From Candidatus Bacteroides intestinavium (GTDB taxonomy: Bacteria; Bacteroidota; Bacteroidia; Bacteroidales; Bacteroidaceae), in the NCBI GenBank assembly GCA_019118325.1, contig DWZE01000069.1:1-64000 (forward strand): a stretch of 64,000 bases of DNA. Reading direction: 5' to 3'. This document shows positions 34,252-43,721 of this stretch, piece after piece; position 1 is the stretch's first letter; every line of letters starts with the position of its first letter. Below the pieces are notes generated by a model, which saw only the letters and a list, made by a program, of their open reading frames with translations, was not told where the DNA came from and ran no database searches. The position numbers and the translations under genes are program-made.

Positions 34252-35159
34252 AAATCATCGCAGTAGTAGTGACCTACAACCGGCTGGAACTGCTGAAACG
34301 CACCATCAGCTGCCTCCAGGGGCAAAGCCGCCCGCTGGACGAGCTCCTCGTCGTGAACAACGGCAGCACGGACGGCACATCCGACTGGCTGGACACGCAG
34401 CAGGGACTCCACGCCATCACCCAGACCAACACCGGCGGCTCCGGCGGCTTCCACACCGGCATCCGCGCGGCTTTTCTCCGCCAAGCGGACTGGATCTGGT
34501 GCATGGACGATGACGTTTTTCCCCGCGCCGATTGCCTGGAACGCCTGTTGCGGCACACGGACGACGCCCCCCGCACCGGCATCCTGGCCCCGCGCCGCCT
34601 GTTGGAGGGACGCATCTTCACCAACGACTTCCGGGCGCTGAACCTGACCAACCCCTTCGCCTCAATGTACCAAAAGAAGTTGAAAGGGCAGGCTGTGGAT
34701 GCCCCCACAGACATCTGCGGCACAGCCTTCGAGGGCCTCTGCATCAGCAAGGAATGCGTGGCGGAAATCGGCCTGCCCAACCGCGACCTCTTCATCTTCT
34801 GTGACGACACGGACTACTGCATACGTGCCGTGCTGGCCCGCTACCGCATCCGCTACATCCCCGACGCCCTGATGGACAAACAACGATTCTTCACACAATG
34901 CAGCTGGAGCGAACGGCAGCACCAGAAGAAATGGAAACGCTTCTACCAAGTGCGCAACGCCACCTACCTGAACCACCGCTACGGGCGCAACTGGGCCGTC
35001 CGGTACCTGCGCGGCCTCAACGGCGCGCTAGGCTACATACTCATCGTCCTGCTGACCGCCCCGTTCACGAAGGCCTACCGATGGGGCGACATCCGGCGGT
35101 TCTGGAAGGCCTACCGCGACGGCGTGCAAGAGAGACTGGGAAACATGTCAATGACATAA
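34248..35159 (+). CDS. GT2 glycosyltransferase (GlfT-like)
   Basis: A 303-residue cytosolic GT-A glycosyltransferase. It begins MKIIAVVVTYNRLELLKRTI and has NTGGSGGFHTGIRAAF and DWIWCMDDDVFPRADC (DDD metal site about residue 87). The C-terminal section RFYQVRNATYLNHRYGRNW is like that of galactofuranosyltransferases of the GlfT2 group. With glf upstream, transfer of galactofuranose is a reasonable inference. It overlaps the previous gene by 4 nt (ATGA). Confidence 0.85.
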   Translation: MKIIAVVVTYNRLELLKRTISCLQGQSRPLDELLVVNNGSTDGTSDWLDTQQGLHAITQTNTGGSGGFHTGIRAAFLRQADWIWCMDDDVFPRADCLERLLRHTDDAPRTGILAPRRLLEGRIFTNDFRALNLTNPFASMYQKKLKGQAVDAPTDICGTAFEGLCISKECVAEIGLPNRDLFIFCDDTDYCIRAVLARYRIRYIPDALMDKQRFFTQCSWSERQHQKKWKRFYQVRNATYLNHRYGRNWAVRYLRGLNGALGYILIVLLTAPFTKAYRWGDIRRFWKAYRDGVQERLGNMSMT

Positions 35160-35171
35160 ACAAGAATACCA

Positions 35172-36125
35172 ATGAAAATAAACTGCGTAGTCGTAACCTA
35201 CAATAGACTCAGCCTGCTGAAAGAATGCCTGGCCGCACTGGAGAGCCAGACATATGCCCCCAACCAAATCGTCATCATAGACAACTGCTCCACGGACGGG
35301 ACAGAAGCCTTCCTGAGAGGACTGCCGGAGGGTAAATACTACGTCGTACGGACGGAGCGGAACTTGGGCGGCGCCGGCGGTTTCTCCTTGGGACTGAAGA
35401 CGGCCGTAGCTGCGGGGTGCGACTTTGCGTGGCTGATGGATGACGACACCATCCCCGAACCAACCGCGTTAGAAGAGCTGGTGAAGGTGGCCTCCGCAGA
35501 CCCCGGGGCTGGCTTTGTCTGCAGCCGGGTTGACTGGACGGACGGCATGCCGCACGTCATGAACAAAGCCGCACTGATATGCGACAAACGAGGCAACCCG
35601 CTGCCGCTGCAAGAAGCCGGCCAGCCGGCCAGCCGTTGCCGCCTCTGCTCCTTTGTGTCCGTACTGGTCAATGCGGATGCCGTCCGCAAGGTGGGACTTC
35701 CCGTCAAGGAGTTCTTCATCTGGTGCGACGATATTGAATATACCCTGCGCATCTCCGATGCCGGCTATCCCTGCTATTTCGCCCCGCAGAGCGTGGCAGT
35801 GCACAAGACCGCATCAAATTACTCGCCTGCCATCCATGAGGTACCGGCCTCTCTTGCCTGGAGGTTTTATTACCAAGCCCGGAACCGTTGCTACATGAAA
35901 CGCCGGAAAACGAGGAACAAACTGATTTTCTTCGTGTCCGTCTGGAATATGTATAGGATCTACAAGCAACGCATCCGGCGCAGAAAAGACAAGGCGGAAC
36001 AGAAGGCCTTCCTGGATGCTGTCAGAAGAGGTTGCAAGGATGGGCTTACGTTTTGTCCTGAGATAGAGTACCTGCCGCCTCTTAATGAGCACGACTGCCC
36101 TGAAACGGCCCTTGAAAAGGCGTGA
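35172..36125 (+). CDS. GT2 glycosyltransferase (GlfT-like)
   Basis: A 317-residue protein similar in layout to the previous one and probably an old duplicate: MKINCVVVTYNRLSLLKECL, ERNLGGAGGFSLGLKTAV, AWLMDDDTIPEP (DDD site about residue 92), then EFFIWCDDIEYTLRISDAGY and WRFYYQARNRCYMKRRK. Likely a cytosolic sugar transferase that uses UDP-galactofuranose (inference from glf and the motif set). Starts 12 nt after the previous gene; its stop overlaps the GTG of the small DUF4469-like ORF. Confidence 0.85.
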   Translation: MKINCVVVTYNRLSLLKECLAALESQTYAPNQIVIIDNCSTDGTEAFLRGLPEGKYYVVRTERNLGGAGGFSLGLKTAVAAGCDFAWLMDDDTIPEPTALEELVKVASADPGAGFVCSRVDWTDGMPHVMNKAALICDKRGNPLPLQEAGQPASRCRLCSFVSVLVNADAVRKVGLPVKEFFIWCDDIEYTLRISDAGYPCYFAPQSVAVHKTASNYSPAIHEVPASLAWRFYYQARNRCYMKRRKTRNKLIFFVSVWNMYRIYKQRIRRRKDKAEQKAFLDAVRRGCKDGLTFCPEIEYLPPLNEHDCPETALEKA

Positions 36126-36370
36126 CAAAGTTAACGGACGACATGATCGCCCTCGCCGAACCCTCGCGCCTGATCATCCTCATACCCGCCGACCTGGACG
36201 ACGGCGAATACACGCTGACCGTCACCACCCAGTACAAGGGAACCAGCAATGACTACTTCAAGACACCCCGCAGCACCTCGCAGACCATCTATGTCGGCGG
36301 CGCGCCCCAGACACCCGGCACCGGAAGTGGCGGAGGTGCGGGCGAAAGCGAAGAAGGCTCGTTTGGGTAA
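36122..36370 (+). pseudogene. Fragment of a DUF4469-type protein (C-terminal domain only)
   Basis: An 82-codon ORF opening with GTG over the stop of the preceding GT2 gene. RLIILIPADLDDGEYTLTVT, TQYKGTSNDYFKTPRS and QTIYVGG match the C-terminal Ig-like DUF4469 domain that in Bacteroides follows an HU-like DNA-binding domain. A Gly/Ser/Glu tail follows. The HU-like part is missing, so this is most likely a remnant left by a rearrangement, or a minimal domain expressed by translational coupling. An in-frame stop lies at 36113, nine bases upstream of the GTG, so it is not the end of a longer frame. Confidence 0.65.
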
Positions 36371-36416
36371 TTAATATTTTGAAACACCTATAGATTTTTA
36401 TTGACGATTATTCACT

Positions 36417-36489
36417 GTTGGACGGGTGACCCGTCCAGGGTGGACATACGGAAAGTCCACCCCGGACGAGCATTCCTCGCAGGGTGGAC
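36417..36489 (-). repeat. Inverted ~74-bp repeat, right copy
   Basis: Reverse-complement counterpart of 31441-31514. It also contains small hairpins, ggacgggtgacccgtcc and gggtggac...gtccaccc (9-nt loop). Lies between the DUF4469 fragment and the stop of the GT8 gene, so it may double as a bidirectional terminator. Confidence 0.75.
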
Positions 36490-36516
36490 TTGCTTTTTGT
36501 CCGGCTCAAAAGGTAT

Positions 36517-37440
36517 TCACAGCTCTTCCATCCGCACATACTTGGGCCGGCGCAGCCCCAGCCGGAACGGCAGCAAGCGGAAAAAGCGCTTAAAGCGCAT
36601 CAAGGGGTTATGCAACACGCGTTGCCCGCGCCAAGGTGTCAGATCCTGATACTTGAAGTAAACGTCACGCAGGGGGTGCTGGCTGTCATACTCCCACGGC
36701 TTGCGGTTGGTGAAGTGCAGAATGACGGGATGCAGCAGCACCTGCGCGAAGCGGGCCCGCCACGCCTCGTCCATTCGGCGCGGACGGCGATAGAAGGCAT
36801 CCTGCACATTCCACTTCAAGCCAACCAGCCGCTTGTGGGCGTGGAGGACGCTGTTCAGCAGGTCCTGGTCGTTGAAGAGGATACGCTCGGGATAACGGCG
36901 GTAATAATCGATGCAGGCCCGGGCCACGCCGTGTCGCCGCCAATAGTCCAGGTTGATGAGCAGGACGCCCGCGTTGAAGTAAGAATCCTCCATGGGATAC
37001 TGCAACGTCTCATACCTGGCAGCCTCGCGGCAGCCCATGTCCTCGACGGCGGCCACAGCCACATCGTCCAACGGCGTGTCCCACAGCGGGCGGATATCCC
37101 CTGTCACCACGATGTCACAGTCCAGGTAGAGCAGGCGGTCCACCCCGGCGGGCAGCAGCTCGGAGAGGATGCACCGGTAATACGTGGCCATCGAGATGCG
37201 CCGGCTGAACTTACGGATGGTGAAGCCCTCCAACAGGGAGGGGTCTGGCTCGTAGAAGGCGACACGGCTGCCATAGCGGGCGGCCAAGCCTGTCAGGACA
37301 GTCTGTTCCTTGGCCGTCAGCCCGCGGGCCAGGATGTGCACGGTGAATGTTTCTGCGCGGTTGTTCTCGAACAGCGAAACGAGCGTCACGGCACAGTGGC
37401 GAACATAGTTGGAATCAATGTTGCAAGCGATATGTATCAT
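36517..37440 (-). CDS. GT8 glycosyltransferase
   Basis: A 307-residue retaining glycosyltransferase of family 8. MIHIACNIDSNYVRHCAVTL at the start, RYTVHI-like strand, then LLYLDCDIVVTGDIRPLWD (DCD metal site about residue 103), EDSYFNAGVLLINLDYWR and FNDQDLLNSV. The metal-binding His is in HFTNRKPW. The C-terminus is rich in Arg/Phe and may contact the membrane. It probably uses UDP-glucose or UDP-galactose to extend LPS. On the minus strand with DUF5672, 35 nt apart. Confidence 0.9.
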   Translation of the reverse strand: MIHIACNIDSNYVRHCAVTLVSLFENNRAETFTVHILARGLTAKEQTVLTGLAARYGSRVAFYEPDPSLLEGFTIRKFSRRISMATYYRCILSELLPAGVDRLLYLDCDIVVTGDIRPLWDTPLDDVAVAAVEDMGCREAARYETLQYPMEDSYFNAGVLLINLDYWRRHGVARACIDYYRRYPERILFNDQDLLNSVLHAHKRLVGLKWNVQDAFYRRPRRMDEAWRARFAQVLLHPVILHFTNRKPWEYDSQHPLRDVYFKYQDLTPWRGQRVLHNPLMRFKRFFRLLPFRLGLRRPKYVRMEEL

Positions 37441-37475
37441 ATTTCCAGTTTTTGATTATCCTTAATCTCTGTATC

Positions 37476-38261
37476 TCAAATTCCCGGTATGAACCTCCGC
37501 CAAAAGGCCACGCGGCTCTTGTGCCTGTAACCGTGGCACCCCATGGGAAGCTGCCGCCCGTTCAGCCGCCAGCAGACACGGGGCTTGAGGTCAAAGGCGA
37601 ACCGAAGGGCCGTTTCCACGGCAGGCGTCTTCAACTCTCCGGGAACCAAGGCCCAGAAAATATCCTCATTATGCATGGTGTCTGCCCGACTGTTGAAGTC
37701 GTCAATCTCACGGGCATAGCGCAGACAGGCGTCGCGGAAAGCCGAAACACGGCGCAGGCACAACCCGCCGTTACCTATCCTGCCGTACATCTGCTGGCGC
37801 GAGATGCCGCAAGCGGGCATGCACAACCGGCGCTTCAATGCCAGCCACTGCTTCAGCGGGAAATGCCGGTAGCGCGGGCGCAAAGGCCACGGAGCCGCCA
37901 CCAGGTCGTAGCCCGCCCGGCACCAATCAGCCAACTCATCGCGGAAAAGCCAGGCGTCCGTGTGGCAAATCAGGATATACTCCGTATCTGCGAACAAGGC
38001 ATAGAAATCCGCAGACATCATCATCTCGTTGTAGCCTGCAATGCCACGCCGAGTCCCCAGCCAGTCGCCAGAGACGCTCATCACCTCCGCCCGGGGATAC
38101 CGGCGGGCAATGGCCGACAGGTCAAGTCCCTCGGGCTTGAGGAACACAACAGGATGGATGTCCAGGACACGCATATTGTTCGCTAATGCCTCGCTCTCCC
38201 ACCGGTCCAATGTCTCTCTGTAAAACGGTACAACGACCTTGACCATAGCACTCATATACAT
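37476..38261 (-). CDS. DUF5672 family protein (glycosyltransferase-like)
   Basis: A 261-residue protein (VKVVVPFYRETLDRWESEAL, EYILICHTDAWLFRDELADW, YDLVAAPWPLRPRYRHFPLK, GNGGLCLRRVSAFRDA). It matches the pattern of DUF5672, which is often found among LPS or capsule glycosyltransferases and is probably one itself; HTDAW may be the equivalent of the DxD. Three ATG codons lie near the start (38261, 38255, 38246); the first is used here. A TACCTTTG element (38282-38289) is correctly placed. Its neighbour across the divergent promoter region is the GT90 gene. Confidence 0.8.
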   Translation of the reverse strand: MYMSAMVKVVVPFYRETLDRWESEALANNMRVLDIHPVVFLKPEGLDLSAIARRYPRAEVMSVSGDWLGTRRGIAGYNEMMMSADFYALFADTEYILICHTDAWLFRDELADWCRAGYDLVAAPWPLRPRYRHFPLKQWLALKRRLCMPACGISRQQMYGRIGNGGLCLRRVSAFRDACLRYAREIDDFNSRADTMHNEDIFWALVPGELKTPAVETALRFAFDLKPRVCWRLNGRQLPMGCHGYRHKSRVAFWRRFIPGI

Positions 38262-38281
38262 TCTTTATCCTTTGATGCCTG

Positions 38282-38318
38282 CAAAGGTATGGATTATAGG
38301 ATAAAAACACTACCTTTG
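38282..38318. promoter_or_regulatory. Divergent promoter region between DUF5672 and GT90 genes
   Basis: Two TACCTTTG (-7) elements face away from each other: complement of 38282-38289 for the minus gene and 38311-38318 for the plus gene. Each lies close to its start codon (21 and 42 nt). The -33 positions are not well conserved, and the two promoters overlap, so they may compete. Confidence 0.5.
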
Positions 38319-38360
38319 CACCGAAAAAACATCTATCATCCTTTCGTAGACACATGAATC

Positions 38361-39371
38361 ATGAGCGACAGCCTTTTCTATAAACTGCACAGCGGCAAAC
38401 CGAACAAGCTGCTCAACCTGCTCAGCAACTTCCTGGGCCTGCTCGTTCCCGACGCCTGCTACCGCGCCCGTCGCGAGCGGAAACTACGGGCCGCACAGTC
38501 ACGCCCGGACTATGACTACATGCTGCAACGCGCGGCCTACTATAACCGCATTAGTACCCCTTGGCAAGTTTCCCCGCAAGACGCGTTGCGCCGGGAGCGT
38601 AGCTGGCTCTACTTCACGGGGACTCTCTACGGCTTCCGCCTGAAGACGTTCCACACGGCCTACTATTTCGACCAGCACGACGTAACCCGCTGGTTTCCAT
38701 CCCACCTGCGCTGGAACTTCTGTCCGGGCGATGTCTACTTCACCCCCACCGTACCCACCGTTGTCAAGAGCCGCCTGCTCACGGCAGACAACCACAACTC
38801 AGTGGTGCTAAAGCTGGACAAGCTGCGCCACTTCCTGTTCGTGCATGACACGAAGACTTTCCGCGAGAAGAAAGACTGTGCCATCTTCCGGGGCAAGATC
38901 CGCCAAAGCCGCCTGCGAAGCCGCTTCCTGGAGATGTTTTTCGGACATCCGCTGTGCGACTGCGGGGTGGTGGGCCGCAACGAGGGCTGCCCGGAGGTAT
39001 GGATGACACCCAAGAAAACCATCCGCGAACACTTGGACTACAAATTCATCATCGCCCTGGAAGGCAACGACGTGGCCTCCAACCTGAAGTGGGTGATGTC
39101 GTCCAACTCATTGGCCGTGATGACCCGCCCCACATGCGAAACATGGTTCATGGAAGGCACGCTCCGACCCGGTTACCACTATGTGGAAGTGCGCGAGGAT
39201 TTCTCGGACTTCGAGGAAAAACTCCGCCACTACATCGCCCATCCGGAGGAGGCAGAGGAAATCATCCGCCACGCCCATGAATATGTCGCCCAATTCCGCG
39301 ACGCGGAACGCGAGGAACTGCTTCAACTGATGGTGATGGAGCGGTACTTCGAAACCAGCGGACAACTCTAA
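38361..39371 (+). CDS. GT90/CAP10-like glycosyltransferase
   Basis: A 336-residue protein. It contains [80 protein letters not shown] and [20 protein letters not shown], the order of segments seen in the CAP10/family 90 transferases (LPS-modifying in bacteria). [12 protein letters not shown] is the typical nucleotide-binding region. It probably adds a sugar to lipopolysaccharide. It has its own promoter and stands alone before the topoisomerase gene. Confidence 0.85.
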   Translation: MSDSLFYKLHSGKPNKLLNLLSNFLGLLVPDACYRARRERKLRAAQSRPDYDYMLQRAAYYNRISTPWQVSPQDALRRERSWLYFTGTLYGFRLKTFHTAYYFDQHDVTRWFPSHLRWNFCPGDVYFTPTVPTVVKSRLLTADNHNSVVLKLDKLRHFLFVHDTKTFREKKDCAIFRGKIRQSRLRSRFLEMFFGHPLCDCGVVGRNEGCPEVWMTPKKTIREHLDYKFIIALEGNDVASNLKWVMSSNSLAVMTRPTCETWFMEGTLRPGYHYVEVREDFSDFEEKLRHYIAHPEEAEEIIRHAHEYVAQFRDAEREELLQLMVMERYFETSGQL

Positions 39372-39453
39372 TTCACCCGGGCAATATACCATCCAGCCCC
39401 ATAGACTTACGCATTTACCAGCCATTTACGAACCACTTTCCACAGATTTTCCG

Positions 39454-39461
39454 TAACTTTG
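39454..39461 (+). promoter_or_regulatory. Putative -7 element of the parE-coaD-protease operon
   Basis: TAACTTTG matches TAnnTTTG, 26 nt before the parE start codon. Confidence 0.45.
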
Positions 39462-39487
39462 TCCCGAAATGCCGATATAGTACGAAT

Positions 39488-41437
39488 ATGAACGAGACGA
39501 ACAAGATACAGGAAAACAACGACCAATTGCTACCGCTGGACGAAGCCAACGACACCCCTCAGCCCACGCGGGTGGACTACACCGAGGAGAACATCCGCCA
39601 CCTGGACGACATGGAGCACATCCGTGTACGCTCCGGCATGTACATAGGACGCCTGGGCGACGGCTCGCAGAGCGACGACGGCATCTACGTGCTGCTGAAG
39701 GAGACGATAGACAACTCGATAGACGAGTTCAAGATGGGCGCAGGCAAGAAAATCGAGGTGACCATCGAGGACAACCGCCGCGTCAGCGTGCGCGACTATG
39801 GACGAGGCATCCCCCAAGGCAAACTGGTGGAAGCGGTGAGCAAACTGAACACGGGCGGCAAGTACGACTCGAAGGCGTTCAAGAAGAGCGTGGGCCTGAA
39901 CGGTGTGGGCATCAAGGCGGTGAACGCGCTGAGCACGAGATTCGAGGTGCGCAGCTACCGCGACGGCAAGGTCCGTGCCGTGGTGTTCGAACGGGGCGTG
40001 TTGCTGAGCGACGTCACCGAGGACTCCACGGAGGAAACCGGCACCTACATCTACTTCGAGCCGGACGACACGCTGTTCGTCGGCTTCAGCTTCCAGAACC
40101 AGTTCGTGGAGAACCTGCTGCGCAACTACACCTACCTCAACACGGGACTGACCTTCGTCTACAACGGACAACGCATCCTCTCGCGCCACGGCCTGGAGGA
40201 CCTGCTGAAGGACAACATGACCAGCGAGGGCCTCTACGACATCATCCACCTCAAGGGCGAGGACATCGAAATAGCCTTCACCCATACCAACCAATACGGC
40301 GAGGAATATTACTCCTTCGTCAACGGCCAGCACACCACACAGGGCGGCACACATCAAAGTGCCTTGAAGGAGCATCTGGCGCGCACCATTAAGGAGTTCT
40401 ACAACAAGAATTTCGATTACGCCGACATCCGCAACGGACTGGTGGCCGCCATCGCCATCAACGTGGAAGAGCCGATGTTCGAAAGCCAGACAAAGACAAA
40501 GCTGGGCAGCAACAACATGTGGCCCGCCGTCCCCCAGGAAGACAAGCCCGCCGGACCCAGCATCAACAAATACGTGGGCGACTTCGTCAAGACCGAGGTG
40601 GACAACTACCTGCACAAGAACCCGCTGGTGGCCGAAGTGATGCTGCAGAAAATACAAGATTCGGAGAAGGAGCGCAAAGCCATAGCCGGCGTCACGAAAC
40701 TGGCCCGCGAACGCGCCAAGAAGGCCAACCTGCACAACCGCAAGCTGCGCGATTGCCGCTATCACCTGAGCGACGGCAAGGGCAAGGAACAGGAAGCGGA
40801 GTCGTGCATCTTCATCACCGAGGGCGACTCGGCCAGCGGCTCCATCACCAAGAGCCGCGACGTCAACACGCAGGCCGTATTCTCCCTGCGCGGCAAGCCG
40901 CTGAACAGCTACGGGCTGACCAAGAAGGTGGTGTATGAAAACGAAGAGTTCAACCTCCTGCAAGCCGCCCTCAACATCGAAGACGGCATGGAAGGACTGC
41001 GCTACAACAAAGTCATCGTGGCCACCGATGCCGACGTGGACGGCATGCACATCCGCCTGCTGATGATTACGTTCTTCCTCCAGTTCTTCCCCGACCTCAT
41101 CAAGAAGGGGCACGTATATATCCTGCAAACACCCCTGTTCCGCGTGCGCAACAAGAAGAAGACCACCTATTGCTACACCGAAGAGGAACGCATCCGCGCC
41201 ATCAGCGAGCTGGGTCCCAACCCGGAAATCACCCGTTTCAAGGGACTGGGAGAAATCTCGCCCGACGAGTTCCGCCACTTCATCGGCAAGGACATGCGCC
41301 TGGAGCCGGTCAGCCTGCGCAAGACAGACTCGGTGAAGGACATGCTGGAGTTCTACATGGGCAAGAACACGATGGAACGCCAGAACTTCATCATCGACAA
41401 TCTGGTGATTGAGGAAGACTTGGTGGAGGAAGAATAA
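39488..41437 (+). CDS. parE: DNA topoisomerase IV subunit B
   Basis: A 649-residue type IIA topoisomerase ATPase subunit. GHKL ATPase motifs: [16 protein letters not shown] (Asn of the N box), [12 protein letters not shown] (G1) and [18 protein letters not shown] (lid). The TOPRIM domain begins [17 protein letters not shown], with the DxD in [19 protein letters not shown]. Length and the coaD neighbour fit parE of Bacteroidetes rather than gyrB, though the two cannot be separated with full certainty from sequence alone. Heads an operon with coaD (24 nt gap) and the S41 protease. Confidence 0.93.
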   Translation: MNETNKIQENNDQLLPLDEANDTPQPTRVDYTEENIRHLDDMEHIRVRSGMYIGRLGDGSQSDDGIYVLLKETIDNSIDEFKMGAGKKIEVTIEDNRRVSVRDYGRGIPQGKLVEAVSKLNTGGKYDSKAFKKSVGLNGVGIKAVNALSTRFEVRSYRDGKVRAVVFERGVLLSDVTEDSTEETGTYIYFEPDDTLFVGFSFQNQFVENLLRNYTYLNTGLTFVYNGQRILSRHGLEDLLKDNMTSEGLYDIIHLKGEDIEIAFTHTNQYGEEYYSFVNGQHTTQGGTHQSALKEHLARTIKEFYNKNFDYADIRNGLVAAIAINVEEPMFESQTKTKLGSNNMWPAVPQEDKPAGPSINKYVGDFVKTEVDNYLHKNPLVAEVMLQKIQDSEKERKAIAGVTKLARERAKKANLHNRKLRDCRYHLSDGKGKEQEAESCIFITEGDSASGSITKSRDVNTQAVFSLRGKPLNSYGLTKKVVYENEEFNLLQAALNIEDGMEGLRYNKVIVATDADVDGMHIRLLMITFFLQFFPDLIKKGHVYILQTPLFRVRNKKKTTYCYTEEERIRAISELGPNPEITRFKGLGEISPDEFRHFIGKDMRLEPVSLRKTDSVKDMLEFYMGKNTMERQNFIIDNLVIEEDLVEEE

Positions 41438-41461
41438 TTAAAACAAAACAACCGAAAGCAT

Positions 41462-41923
41462 ATGACCCGAGCCATCTTCCCCGGCACGTTCGACCCCTTC
41501 ACCGCCGGACATGCCTCCATCGTCCGCCGCGCGCTGACGTTCATCGACGAAATCGTCATCGCCATCGGCATCAACGAAAGCAAGCACACGCACTTCCCCC
41601 TGGAGCAGCGCAAACGAATGATTGCCGACTATTACAGGCACGAACCACGCATCACGGTCGAATCCTACGACGGGCTGACCACCGACTTCGCACAACAGGC
41701 GGGAGCCAACCTCATCGTACGCGGCATACGCACGGTGCGCGACTTCGAATACGAAGAAACCATCGCCGACATCAACCGCAAGCTGACGGGCATCGAGACC
41801 ATCCTGCTCTTCACCGAGCCGGAACTGACATGCGTCAGCTCCACCATCGTGCGCGAGCTGTTGAGCTTCGGCAAAGACATCAGCCAGTTTGTGCCGGAGG
41901 GAATGCGGCTCAACCAAGAGTGA
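41462..41923 (+). CDS. coaD: Phosphopantetheine adenylyltransferase
   Basis: A 153-residue enzyme of coenzyme A synthesis (4'-phosphopantetheine + ATP to dephospho-CoA). Nucleotidyltransferase motif [20 protein letters not shown] (GxFDPxxxGH), [20 protein letters not shown], and the second nucleotide motif [16 protein letters not shown] (ISSTxVR). Length normal. In the parE operon. Confidence 0.97.
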   Translation: MTRAIFPGTFDPFTAGHASIVRRALTFIDEIVIAIGINESKHTHFPLEQRKRMIADYYRHEPRITVESYDGLTTDFAQQAGANLIVRGIRTVRDFEYEETIADINRKLTGIETILLFTEPELTCVSSTIVRELLSFGKDISQFVPEGMRLNQE

Positions 41924-41956
41924 GAAAACGAACAACGAATCATAAAACCAGACCTG

Positions 41957-43585
41957 ATGAAAAAGATAATCACATCTATCCTGTGCCTTGCCGCCTTCGG
42001 ATGGCAAGCCCTGGCGCAAAGCAATATGCCCCTGCGCAAACTCCAGATGGCCGAGTTCGCCATCAGCCGCCTGTATGTAGACTCCGTAGACGAGGACAAA
42101 ATGGTGGAAAGCGCCATCATCGAGATGCTGGCCCAACTGGATCCGCACTCGACGTACAACAACGCCGAAGAAGTGCGTGCCATGAACGAACCGCTGCAAG
42201 GCAACTTCGAAGGCATCGGCATCCAGTTCCAAATGATAGAAGACACCCTGCTGGTCATCCAGCCCGTCAGCGGAGGACCCTCGGAGAAGGTAGGCATCCT
42301 GGCGGGCGACCGCATCACGGCGGTGAACGATACGACCATTGCCGGCGTCAAGATGGGCACCGATGACATCATGAAGCGTTTGCGCGGCCCCAAAGGCACG
42401 AAAGTGAACCTCACCATCGTGCGGCGCGGCGTGACAGACCCGCTCTCCTTCACCGTGAAGCGCGACAAGATTCCCATCTTCAGCCTCGATGCCGCCTATA
42501 TGATTCAACCCCAAACCGGTTATATCCGCATCAACCGCTTTGCCGCCACCACGGGCGAGGAATTTCTCCAAGCCCTGGAAAAGCTACAGGCACAGGGCAT
42601 GAAGGACCTCATACTCGACCTGCAAGGCAACGGCGGAGGCTACCTCAATGCCGCCATCGACCTGGCCAACCAGTTCTTGAACCAGAAAGAACTCATTGTC
42701 TACACCGAAGGACGGGCTGAACGACGCCGCAACTTCCTGGCACAAGGCAACGGACGCCTCACAGGCGGACGCCTCGTGGTGCTGGTAGACGAATATTCGG
42801 CCTCGGCCAGCGAAATCGTCACAGGAGCCATACAGGACTGGGACCGCGGCGTGGTAGTCGGCCGCCGCACCTTCGGCAAGGGATTGGTGCAACGCCCCAT
42901 CGACCTGCCCGACGGCTCGATGATACGACTCACCGTGGCACGCTACTACACCCCCGCCGGACGCTGCATACAGAAACCCTATGACACCTCTGCCAAGAAC
43001 GGCGAAGACATGCTGGAACAGTATCACCGCGACCTGCTGGACCGCTTCAACCACGGCGAACTGATGCACGCCGACAGCATCCACTTCCCCGACTCGCTGA
43101 AATACCGCACCCAACGGTTGCGGCGCACCGTCTATGGCGGCGGAGGCATCATGCCCGACTTCTTCGTACCCATCGACACGACCCTCTACACGGACTACCA
43201 CCGCGACCTCGTGGCCAAAGGTGTCATCATCCGCAGCACCACGGGCTACATCGAACAACACCGCCAGGAACTGAAGAAGAAATACAAGGACTTCAAGGCC
43301 TTCGACAAAAAGTTCGAAATAGACGACGATTTCATGAACGAAGTGCTGGCACTGGCCGAAAAAGAGAAAATAGCGTTCAACGAAGAACAATATGAACGCT
43401 CCCTGCCCCTGCTGAAAACCCAGCTGAAAGCCCTCATCGCCCGCGACCTATGGGACATGAGCGAATATTTCCAGGTGATGAACACCACCGACCGCACCGT
43501 ACAACAGGCGCTGAAGGTGCTGAACGAAGGGGCTTACGAACGGCTGATGACCCGTCCTGTGCTCCAGCCCCTCCCGGCTCAATAG
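41957..43585 (+). CDS. S41-family C-terminal processing peptidase
   Basis: A 542-residue exported serine protease. Signal peptide KKIITSILCLAAFGWQALAQ; helical N-terminal cap; PDZ domain (about 85-170: GIGIQFQMIEDTLLVIQPVS, VGILAGDRITAVND). The protease core has the nucleophile Ser in VLVDEYSASASEIVTGAIQD (about 275-294) and the Lys base in GRRTFGKGLVQR (about 300). The C-terminal ~200 residues are a helical domain. Degrades periplasmic proteins from exposed C-termini. Last gene of the parE-coaD operon; repeat D follows as its probable terminator. Confidence 0.92.
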   Translation: MKKIITSILCLAAFGWQALAQSNMPLRKLQMAEFAISRLYVDSVDEDKMVESAIIEMLAQLDPHSTYNNAEEVRAMNEPLQGNFEGIGIQFQMIEDTLLVIQPVSGGPSEKVGILAGDRITAVNDTTIAGVKMGTDDIMKRLRGPKGTKVNLTIVRRGVTDPLSFTVKRDKIPIFSLDAAYMIQPQTGYIRINRFAATTGEEFLQALEKLQAQGMKDLILDLQGNGGGYLNAAIDLANQFLNQKELIVYTEGRAERRRNFLAQGNGRLTGGRLVVLVDEYSASASEIVTGAIQDWDRGVVVGRRTFGKGLVQRPIDLPDGSMIRLTVARYYTPAGRCIQKPYDTSAKNGEDMLEQYHRDLLDRFNHGELMHADSIHFPDSLKYRTQRLRRTVYGGGGIMPDFFVPIDTTLYTDYHRDLVAKGVIIRSTTGYIEQHRQELKKKYKDFKAFDKKFEIDDDFMNEVLALAEKEKIAFNEEQYERSLPLLKTQLKALIARDLWDMSEYFQVMNTTDRTVQQALKVLNEGAYERLMTRPVLQPLPAQ

Positions 43586-43618
43586 AACTGATATTTAAGG
43601 ATTTATCTTTGAGGAATA

Positions 43619-43711
43619 GGAGGGAGTTATAAGGAGTTAGAGGCCGATAGTTAGTCCGGTGATAACGTCAAAGGTGTTGGCCTTTAACTCCTTATAACTC
43701 CTTAACTCCTT
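43619..43711. repeat. GGAGTTA palindromic repeat, copy D
   Basis: Heptamers agggagttataaggagtta, then the core ggccgatagttagtccggtg, a short loop, ggcctttaactcc and complementary taactcc heptamers. Lies between convergent protease and aquaporin genes, able to form a long stem and act as a terminator in both directions. Confidence 0.8.
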
Positions 43712-43721
43712 CACTTAAGCT

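Noticed and set aside
39530-41278. 582-residue minus-strand ORF opposite parE
   Set aside because: Shadow ORF from GC-rich third positions; the parE frame explains all conservation.
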